Both the position numbers and the translations under genes were made by a program. From assembly GCA_026122225.1 (NCBI GenBank), contig JANEZZ010001900.1, positions 620,001-684,000 of the forward strand: a stretch of 64,000 nt of DNA, read 5' to 3'. This document shows, in pieces, positions 56,020 to 64,000 of this stretch (position 1 is its first letter; each line of letters begins with the position of its first letter). The notes under the pieces are model-generated. The model worked only from the letters and a program-made list of their open reading frames with translations, was not told where the DNA came from and searched no databases. Source of the DNA: Heloderma charlesbogerti (taxonomy: Eukaryota; Chordata; Lepidosauria; Squamata; Helodermatidae).

Positions 56020-57867
56020 GTCTGAAGTAGGGATGTACGAAAGTCACTTACCTTTTCGACGGGGTGATTCATGGTGGGGGGGGAGGCGCTCTGCACCTCC
56101 CCCCAAAATCCTAATCCGGACGGTTCCGCTCTGTGGAAATTCCGCAGAGCTGCCAGCTGGGACCGCCAGCAGCCGGACATCCGGCCACTGGGCAGTCTTC
56201 TGGAAAAAAAACACGCGTACGCTAGGGATGTATGAAACACCTACCTGGCTCCGCGCCAGGCAATCCGCGGTGGGGGGGAGGCACTCCGTCCCTCCCCCCA
56301 GAATCCTCGATGGGGGGGAGGCGCTCCGTTCCTCCCCCCAGAATCCTGCCCGGCTGGCTCTGCTCTGTGGCCAAGCCGCGGAGCCGCCGGCCAACTCCAG
56401 CTGCCCGAAGCCGGACATCCTGCCACTGGGCACCCCTGCTGGAACGCAAATGGTGGCTGTTGTAGCTGCCGCCATTTGCGTCCCTGTATTGAGCCGTGAT
56501 AGGCTATCTAAATATTTATGCAGCCTATCACGGCAGGGGGAAAAACCTCAGGGTATGCAAATGGCGGTAGCTGCTGCCATTTGCGTACGCTGGGTTTCCC
56601 CCCCCCCCGCCATGATAGGCTACATAAATACTTACGTAGCCTATCACGGCAAGGGGAAAAAAACCCCAGCGTATGTAAATGGTGGTAGCTGCTGCCATTT
56701 GCGTATGCTGGGTTCCCCCCCCCCGCGCTGTGATAGGCTACGTAAATACTTACGTAGCCTATCACGGCCTCTGCAGGGACGCAAATGGCATCCCTGCATT
56801 AGCTGTGATAGGCTACGTAAGTATTTACATAGCCTATCATGGCTATGAAGAGGAGGAAGCGAATGGTGGCCACAGGACAGCCGTCATTCGCAAAGCAGCG
56901 CGGACTGGAGCAGGTAAGTGCTCCGTTTCGTGCACCTTTCGTGGGGTGGGGGCGGCGAGGACTTCATCCCTCGCACCTTTTGTGGGTTGGGGGGCAGGGG
57001 CTTCGTTCCACGACAGATTTCAGGGGACCGAATGCACTGGCATTCGGCCTCACCGAGATCCATCACGGAATTCTCTGACATACCTAGCATACGCAAATGG
57101 CGGCAGCTATGGCGGCCGCCATTTGTGTTCCCTTTTTTTTGCTGTTTTAGCCTACATAAAAATTTACGTAAGCTATTACGGCGATAAAAAGGGGAACGCA
57201 AATAGCGTAGTGGGCGCTATTTGTGTTCCTTTTTTCCCCTCCATAATAGCTTATGTAAATATTTATGTAGGCTAAAACGGTGGGGAAAAAAGGAACGCAA
57301 ATAGCGCCCACTACGCTATTTGCGTTCCTCTTTTTTTCGCCGTAATAGCTTACGTAAATATTTATGTAGGCAAAAACAGAGAAAAAAGGGGAATGCAAAT
57401 GGTGGCCGCCGTAGCCGCTGCCATTTGCGTATGTGGGTTATTTTTTTTTTAGCTTGCCGTGATAGGCTACGTAAGTATTTACGTAGCCTATCATGGCAAA
57501 GGCAGCTACGCAAATGGTGTGGTGGCCGCCATTTGCGTGGCTGCTTTTGCTGTGATAGGCTACGTAAATACTTACATAGCCTATCACAGCAGCCTGGCCA
57601 GATGCAAATGGCAGCCGCTATGGTGGCCGCCATTTGAGTCCGCAGGAGCCGGCTGAGAGACCAGCTGCCGCCAGAGCCACCGCCGCAGCCGCCGCTGCTG
57701 CCGCTGCCGAAACATCCGCCCCAGGTAAGCTTCATCCCAGGGGGGGGATTCCGCGGGGGGGTGGGGGGTGAGAGGCCATTCCGCCATGGGTTTCAGGGGG
57801 CCAAATGCCAGTGCATTCGGCCTCACTGAAATCTGTGGCGGAATTCTCCGCCATCCCTAGTCTGAAG
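56020..57867. mobile_element. Palindrome-rich hAT-like element E6 (outer)
   Basis: The element is 56028-57859 with a perfect 8-bp duplication GTCTGAAG (56020-56027 and 57860-57867). Left end TAGGGATGTACGAAAGTC; right end on the other strand TAGGGATGGCGGAGAATTCC. E5 (56223-57086) is inserted after the left 195 bases. The remaining right part (57095-57640) holds palindromes of the GCTTACGTAAATATTTA type (57145-57183, 57241-57280, 57340-57378) and of the GATAGGCTA type (57457-57498 and 57550-57590), alternating with CAAATAGCG or CAAATGGCGG palindromes. Outward donors lie at 56046-56051 (minus) and 57725-57730 (plus, GTAAGC). Confidence 0.92.
56215..57094. mobile_element. Palindrome-rich hAT-like element E5 (nested in E6)
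   Basis: The element is 56223-57086 (864 bp) with a duplication GCGTACGC/GCATACGC (56215-56222 and 57087-57094, one mismatch). Left end TAGGGATGTATGAAACAC; right end on the other strand TAGGTATGTCAGAGAATTCC. Four GATAGGCTA palindromes lie near 56494-56535, 56610-56651, 56728-56767 and 56803-56842. Two GGGGGGGAGGC units form a short tandem repeat (56269-56335). Outward donor motifs lie at 56239-56244 (minus, GTAGGT) and 56914-56919 (plus). It is the younger of the two nested elements. Confidence 0.92.
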
Positions 57868-58439
57868 ACTGAGCAGCTGCTTGACCAGACTGAAGACTTC
57901 AGAAGAAGCCTGGTGGTTTGAAGGTTCCAGGTGGAAATCAAACCAGACCAGAAAGAAGCCTGCCATTCAAGCCCATATGTTAGTCCTGTGAGTTAACTGA
58001 GGTGGAGCTTGATAGGGGAATCAGCTTAAGTTTGGTTAGGGATAGGAACTTGGGGGGATCATGTCCCATACCTAGGAGAAATGTGGATGTATGGAGGGTA
58101 AGTTGTAAGCAAGCATAATTCATGATATTGTACAAAATCATCACTGATCATGGGGTACGGCAGTTAAGGCACCAGATTTAGTTTCTACTTTCCTGGTTTT
58201 GTTGTCCTTCAGCAAACATGAGATAGCTTTAATTCTGGTCTTAAACCAGCAGGCTTTTAAAAAAATAATTGAATATAAATTATGTTTGTTTAACAATAGA
58301 TAAATTTAATTTGATTATGTCAAATGTTACTTGGTAGGGCTAAAAGTTAAAGACACACATCAGTAATTTCTGAGGTGGGTTTGATTCTGTTATATTATTG
58401 TAATATACGTTAAAAATGGCTTTTCATTCTAATATGGAG
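57868..58439. other. Unique sequence, no gene seen
   Basis: Bases 57868-57950 have repeated CAGACTGAAGACT words also present just left of E6, so they are host sequence interrupted by it. No coding feature is recognised. Confidence 0.4.
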
Positions 58440-58860
58440 TGGTAGTGTTTGTTTATGGCTTACTGTATCACTTCCATCTACTCATGTGTGACTGGTGAGC
58501 TTGGTTGAGTTGGCTCATGTGGAAATTGCCATTCTAGGCCCATTTTTTTGAGAATGTCGACTATTGGCTAGAACCAGCATCCAAATGTGGTTTCTGTGGA
58601 AATTTTGTGGCTTATTACATCCCTCCCATTCAGTCATGTGTGACTGGTGAATTTGGTTGATTTGGCTCACTTGAAAGTGGCCATTCTGGGCCATTTTTTC
58701 AAGAATGCAGACTATTGCCCAGAATGGGTACCTGAACATGGTTTCTGTGGAAGTTTGTGGCTTATTGCATCAGTCCCATGTAGTTATGTGTGGCTGGTGA
58801 ATTTGGTTGATCTGGCTCATTTGGAAGTGGCTGATCCAGGCCATTCCATTCTGCTCCAGA
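58440..58860. repeat. Tandem repeat, unit about 150 bp, nearly three copies
   Basis: CATGTGTGACTGGTGA recurs at 58483 and 58635 and, as TATGTGTGGCTGGTGA, at 58785; spacing is 152 and 150 bp. Each unit also has TTTCTGTGGAA, GTGGCTTAT and GGCCATT in the same order. Copies differ by scattered changes. Possibly part of a satellite array. Confidence 0.88.
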
Positions 58861-58972
58861 TGTGTTCTGGGCATTAAGCAGTTAATAATAACAATAAAAG
58901 TTTTCAAGCATTTCTGTCCTAAAATATTGTTCTCAGGTGTCTCTAACACATGCCATAGTGTTCGGCATGCAT

Positions 58973-58997
58973 CAGCAGCAGCAGCAGCAGCAACAGC

Positions 58998-59043
<46 letters not shown>
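58973..59043. repeat. (CAG)n and (AAT)n microsatellites
   Basis: About seven CAG/CAA units followed by about fifteen AAT units. Confidence 0.95.
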
Positions 59044-59189
59044 GGGTCGTCCTAGCCTCTTCCATTCTGTTCTGACTTTTACACCATCTCAGAACTGGGG
59101 CTGTATAGAAACCCTGTTTAAAAGTAGTGACAACATTCTTAAAATAATAAACTTTCTTGATTCCTTTTTAGTAAAAGACCATATATCAT

Positions 59190-61740
59190 TGTTTACTTTT
59201 CTGGCACCTCTGGTCTGCTTTGTCTCAGGCATAATGACCAGCTGCTCTAAGGGAAAAGGTCCATGGGGGTTTCTCCATGACAACAGAAGGAGAAGTGAAT
59301 GGAGGACCACCCAGATTTTTTCAAGGGATCGGCTTTGGTGCACTTTGGTCCACGCAGGGCTTCACAAGCAAGTGTGCTGTACCAGTATAAGTTGCTTCAC
59401 AGAACATACTTCCAGGTGTGTTGGGGGGATGGGAGTACACTTCATCAGATTGGCAGGGGCTGCTCAACTAATAAGAGTCTCCCCCCACCCTATCCAGGTT
59501 CTCCTTTCTCCTTCCTCGAATACTTCTGTAATGTGATGGATTGAAGCTTAGCACTAATTGCTTCCTTACACCAGCAAAGCAAACAGTAAGGAAACACAGC
59601 TGCAGATCCTTTGCTACTTGATAAAATCCTGGGAGGTCTCCTCCCATGACACTGTCTTGGCAAAAATCAACCTCTTTGTCTCTCCCTGCCCCCATTAATT
59701 ACTTCCTTTCAACAATGCAAAGAGTAAAGACACACAGCATGGATATTTATGGAATAAGCCTCACTGACTACAGTCGGAGCTACTTCTGAGGAGATACCTG
59801 CTTCCCCAACCTATGCCCCATTCCACCAATTTCTTTCCCCCCCTTCCCCTCTAAAAGTGCTATCTCACTTTGTCACTATGGCACATTTGTCCAGCAACAC
59901 CTATACCCCCTATCTCACAATCGCTCTATCACACAATTCTGCAATTGTGAAATTGCGTGATTCGGTGATAGAGCAATTGTGAGGTGGAAGAAATCACCTA
60001 TCCTGAAAGGAAGTAGTTAAGCAAATCACACCTACGAAGGGCTTTTGAATGTCACTGTGTCACTATCATGTATTTGTCCAGCAATACTTGTACCCCCTAT
60101 CTCACTGTTGCACAATAGTGTGAAAGTGAGATAGTGAGATAGGGGGTAATATAGGTATTGGACAAATGGACAGTAGTGTACTGTCTGGTACACAGGTACT
60201 GGACAAATGCGCAATAGTCAGTGAGAGGGTGAGATAGTGAAATAGGGGGTGTATGTATTGCGGATTTTGCTTTAATGCTTTACTTTAAAAAAAAAGTTAC
60301 AGGCTGCCTGGAGCACACCTATATTTTGCGGGAATAGCCACCAAAGTTTAGTGGTAGGCAAGGTGAAGTAAATGCCATGAGGTAGCTCAGAACTCTGAGG
60401 GCCAGCCATGAAATGGCAGAAACAGGGAGGAAACACAGGTGGGGAAAACTTTGGGGAAACACCCCTTGCCCGACCCCAGGGTTAGTGAGGTCATGGCCAG
60501 GTGAAAGACCTGGGCAGGGCTATCATGTCAGAGTAAATGTGGAAGGTAGTGTACACCACAACAGAAGAGCAGATAAGCCGAATTAAGGAAAACAGTCGGA
60601 CTAAAAGTAGTTTCAGAAGAACTGGTTTTTCTGAGATAAGCTCCAGGGTGGCTGTGGGATCACCATGACATCATGTAGGGCCTGTTTCCATGACAATGGA
60701 AAGAGAAGCTAATGGAGGAGTACTGGATTTTTAAAAAGGAATCAGCTTTGCTGCTATGTGGTCCATGCAGAGCTCCATGAGCAGGTTTTCTGGAGCAGTA
60801 AAAATCGTTTCACAGAACATACTTTCTGGTGGGGGTATGGGTTGGAGTGAATGTCATCTGACTGGCAGGGCCTGCTCAACCAATAAGAGAGGCTTCCCCC
60901 CTCCCCCTTTCGTCTTTCCCCTGAAAGCCCAGATGTACCTGCATTTCAAGAGCAAGCCTCATTGAGCACAATGGGAGATAACTCCGAGTAGACACACATA
61001 TGCTTGTGCTGGGAAAGACAGCAGTAAACACAAAGATGGAAATCAGCCCCCATTTTAACCTGAAGGATCTCTATAATGAAGGGTGGAAGTAGTTTCTTCC
61101 TTATGCAATAAACCAAACAAAGGAGAATCGAAGCCTTGAGATTGTGCTTTACCATGCTTAAGGAATTTGGGCTTTAAACTGTGCCATGACAATTGAGGGG
61201 GATCTCTGTAAATTCTGTGGGCATTCAGAGGGCAAGCCTCATTGACCACAATGGGAGTTACTTCTGAGGAGACACTATGGGTTTGTGGTGGGAAAGAGAG
61301 CAGTAAACACAAAGACAGAAACCAGTCCCCATTTTAACCAGCACGTTCTCTATAACGAAAGGTTGAAGTTTCTTCCTAAGGCAATAAACCAAACAAAGGA
61401 GAATCAGAGCCTCGAGATTGTGCTGTACCTTGTCAGTTGAGGGGGGTCTCTGTAAGTTCTGTGGGCATTAAGAGGGCAAGCTTCATTCAGTACAATGGGA
61501 GAAAACACCCCTTGACCAGGGTCACAGTGAAAGGCACACCCCTGGGCAGGGCTAGCATAACTGAGGTTAATGCAGGGGTTGGGGGGGACAGAGCAACTAT
61601 ACCAGGGAGAACCCAACTTGAGGAAAAGAAATGGACTTTAAGCAGTCTCAGGAAATCTGGTTTTCCCCTGATAAGCTCCAGGGTGGCTGCTGGATGGCCA
61701 CAATGTCATCTATCCACGACCTCAACACGCAGCCAGCTCA
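59190..61740. repeat. Complex duplicated non-coding repeat (LTR-like or tandem)
   Basis: Three block types recur. Block X (59262-59500 and 60690-60905) contains TTCACAGAACATACTT and CAATAAGAG. Block Y (partly at 59740-59800, fully at 60953-61150 and 61225-61440, start only at 61475-61500) contains GCAAGCCTCATTGA, GACAGCAGTAAACACAAAGA and AATAAACCAAACAAAGGAGA. Block Z (60440-60680 and 61500-61700) contains GATAAGCTCCAGGGTGGCTG. The order is X-Y-hairpin-Z-X-Y-Y-Y-Z. No coding capacity is visible. An unclassified LTR or a decayed tandem array is possible. Confidence 0.7.
59886..60262. repeat. Inverted and direct repeats of a CCCCCTATCTCAC motif
   Basis: ACCCCCTATCTCAC occurs at about 59907 and 60091. 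Its complement GTGAGATAGGGGGT occurs at about 60134, and a variant GTGAAATAGGGGGT at about 60236. 60070-60166 is an almost perfect hairpin with TTTGTCCAGCAATAC at left and GTATTGGACAAA at right. Confidence 0.85.
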
Positions 61741-62300
61741 GAGTAAATTGCTGGTGGAGACACCCCCCATGTTAAATAACATCAGTATCATTCAATGGTG
61801 GCAGTGGAAGTAAAGGAAGGATTACCCAGTGGTGAGGGGTGATCCTCTGCATCTGGGGATAGGGGTGGGTTTACCCTAGTGTACAGGACCCTACCCCAAG
61901 TCCCAGGTTCTCCACACTGTGCCTCCTGATTGGTATTTTATTCTGTAAGGTTTTTAACATTTGTTTTTAACTGGAAGGCTGACATACTGCAAAATGAAGT
62001 GCTGCCCTCCAGCGCCATATTTATTTAGGTTTAAAAGTGTGTTGCAGAGCTCAGACTCCACCTCTGCCTTGGACGTATGTCCTTGGGAAACTTAGTTTTC
62101 TTTAGTTTCACCAGTTTGCCTTCTGGAGAAAGTGTTTTGCTCATCCTAGGAGCCATTTAATGAATGGGACCCCCCCATGCCAACAATTTTGTGACAGCAC
62201 CCACAACACTCATAATTCCAAATATGCCCACCAACCAGAAAAGGTTGGGGACCCCTGCAATGAAGCTGGGCTACTGTGGCCATTATATGGACCATTTGTA
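61741..62300. other. Unique sequence with a decayed hAT end
   Basis: No gene. 62100-62262 ends in GGTTGGGGACCCCTGCA, a common hAT terminal sequence on the minus strand, with no matching partner identified. Confidence 0.4.
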
Positions 62301-62673
62301 CATATAATATTGGTTAAAGGTAAAGGTAAAGGTGTCCCCAACCAGTCGTGTCCAACTCTAGGGTGCGGTGCTCATCCCCGTTTCTAAGCCGAAGAGCCAG
62401 CGCTGTCCGAAGACGCTTCCGTGGTCATGTGGCTGGCATGACTGAACACCGAGGTGCACGGAACGCTGTTACCTTTCCCGCCGAGGCGGTACCTATTTAT
62501 CTACTTGCAATTTCTTGCTTTCGAACTGCTAGGTTGGCAGAAGCTGGGACTGAAGACGGGAGCTCACTCCGTCACACAGCGCTCGGGTCTCGAACTGCTG
62601 ACCTGCCGACCTTCCAGTCTGCAGTTCAGCGTCTTAACCACTAAGCCACCGCAGTCCCATATAATATTGGTTA
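62301..62673 (-). mobile_element. Sauria-type SINE with perfect target duplication
   Basis: On the minus strand the element starts with a tRNA-like head (GGTGGCTTAGTGGTTAAGACG and a B-box region), continues with GGAGTGAGCTCCCGTC and AACCTAGCAGTTCGAAAGC, includes a BovB-like GAGTTGGACACGACTGG near the end, and closes with (ACCTTT)n. The SINE is 62317-62657, flanked by a perfect 16-bp duplication CATATAATATTGGTTA (62301-62316 and 62658-62673). Sauria SINEs use the BovB machinery; a dead BovB is present in this window. Confidence 0.93.
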
Positions 62674-62804
62674 CATGCCCATAAAAATGTATTAGAGGAT
62701 TTAATGTGTAACTATTGATTACTGAATTTTTCAGGGTGCACAATGTTATTAGGATGTTATATAAGATTACTGCAATGTTTGTTGAGGGTGGAACTACATG
62801 TTGT

Positions 62805-63165
62805 GTTTAATTTTATTTATTAATTTAAACTATTTTTAGCCTGCTTCTCAGCCAGAAAGGCTCCCAGAGCAGTTCACAAACAAGTCAGTTCCTGCCTGCA
62901 GGCTTAAAGTCTAGAAAGACACAACCCATGAGGAAAGGGGAATGGGGAGGGAAGAGGAAAAAATGAAGTAGTCTTTCTGCAGGTCTGGTGAAATGGCCCT
63001 GCTTCCCCCCTCATCTCCATCTGTACAGACTCCTGGAATGGCTGCTGGAGGTGCCAGTTGAGGGAGAAGGAGCCTTCATGGTGGTGGTCTTCAGCAGGGT
63101 TGGGGGAATGGCCCTACTTCCCTTCTCATCTCCCTCTGTAGGAACAAGGAACTCTACTAAAAAAT
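62805..63165 (-). mobile_element. LINE 3' end (L2/CR1-like), copy 2
   Basis: Tail TTTATTTATTAATTTAAAC, then CTGCTTCTCAGCCAGAAAGG, AGTTCCTGCCTGCAGGC and GGAATGGCTGCTGGAGGTG in the same order as 29190-29475. The segment about 63000-63060 is partly repeated at 63110-63145. No ORF. Confidence 0.6.
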
Positions 63166-64000
63166 ACTACTTCCTCATATCAAGTTTCCTCCCTTGTCCT
63201 GTAAGGATCACTTCCCCTGTGTCATGAAGTCATCACTCTATTCATTTCCCTGCCTGCAGTCACGAGCGTCATGAGTGACATAAGATAAACTGATCCTACA
63301 TGTTACAGGGGAGAGGAAAAGAACTCAAGTTTAACGTGGAGATGTTATTTTCAGTAGCAGCCCCCTGTTGGCCATAAGGTGTAGTTCCACTTTGAGCTGG
63401 AAACCACAAACTTGTTCTGATAGCACAAGTTATTTGAAGACTGAAATCATGTTACACTTTATGCACTAATTGTGGTTGCCTCACCTGTAATGGTGTTCTC
63501 TGCAGCAAACATATAAAGAACAGTTGCTTATTCCCAGACAGGCAGTGGAATCTTGTGGCATTCCATAAATCATCATTGCAACAATTTTAGATATTCACCT
63601 GTAATATATCATAGATATTCTTAGATTTAGTTATATCCCATTAATCTGAAATTTAGATATATTTAACATAGATTCTAAATGGGTGTTAAATATCTCTACA
63701 AATTGCCAAAGCAATGCTCTTCAAAGAGCTGCTAGACTTTAACCAAGGCTTCCTTTCAACAGATTCAGATTCTGAAGGTACAGTATTTTTTCCCAGGGTT
63801 TCACCTAGCTATCCTCTGACATTCAACAGCAGCGGCCATAGCAGAGGCACACACAGATGCTCTTGCCTGATAGGAATCACTGTATCACCTTCTAGCTATT
63901 CTTCTCTTTCCTGCATTTTCTTCTCTGAAAGCCAAGCTTCACAATGAAAATGAGCAACTGTACACTTTTGCGAAGCAACTATTTTGGAACTGCATCCTGT
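63166..64000. other. Unique sequence to window end
   Basis: No gene recognised. A 77-codon plus-strand frame (63714-63947) has no family signature and no convincing splice context. Confidence 0.4.

Noticed and set aside
61437..61775. 112-codon plus-strand frame
   Set aside because: Lies across repeat blocks Y and Z; the matching block copies at 60440-60680 and 61225-61440 do not keep the frame.

Overview
The window is a gene-poor, repeat-dense stretch of vertebrate nuclear DNA, most likely from a squamate reptile (a lizard or snake). The support is the combination of a BovB (RTE) LINE, L2-type and CR1-type LINEs whose 3' ends look like the squamate versions, a Sauria-type SINE ending in ACCTTT repeats, tRNA-headed SINEs, and many short MITEs sharing CAATCCTATGCATG-like ends. 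I found no host protein-coding gene that I can defend; two short exon-like readings (31746-31924 plus strand, 38802-39086 minus strand) are flagged at low confidence. Family names come from recall and reading by eye, not from a database search.

Layout. 1-1810: unique sequence and a hAT-type element. 1915-6706: a nearly full-length but broken BovB LINE, split by a 0.9-kb hAT-like element (3706-4580) and by an L2 fragment (5588-6565). 7056-9742: a cluster of three more members of that hAT-like family, one of them inside a different palindromic element. 11.7-31.4 kb: unique DNA with three copies of a second hAT-like family (16126, 19002, 23234), a second copy of the 869 family (13607) and many MITEs. 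31-47 kb: MITEs, a CR1 3' end, a self-nested hAT pair (39137/40067), two copies of a tRNA-SINE and an L2 fragment. 48.7-51.5 kb: a small hAT-like element and an L2 with an intact-looking solo LTR inside. 54.4-57.9 kb: a terminal-inverted-repeat element carrying a 5S-rRNA-derived piece and an L2 tail, followed by two nested members of the palindrome-rich family. 58.4-61.7 kb: a 150-bp tandem repeat, microsatellites and a duplicated multi-block non-coding repeat. 62.3 kb: a Sauria SINE with a perfect 16-bp target duplication.

The main result is a family of non-autonomous hAT-like elements (3706-4580, 7056-7798, 7839-8535, 9058-9674, 48748-49070, 56028-57859, 56223-57086). They begin TAGGGATG (or close variants), and all but one are flanked by recognisable 8-bp target duplications. 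The interior is an alternating series of two unrelated palindromes: one built on GATAGGCTACGTAAATA and its complement, the other on GGGACGCAAATGGCGG and its complement. Most members also carry consensus 5' splice donors (AGGTAAGT) that point outward, in four members from both ends. Members insert into one another, into BovB and into other transposons, so the order of insertion can be read from the target duplications. I do not recognise this as a named family. The idea that it works as a mobile promoter or exon-trap cassette is inference.
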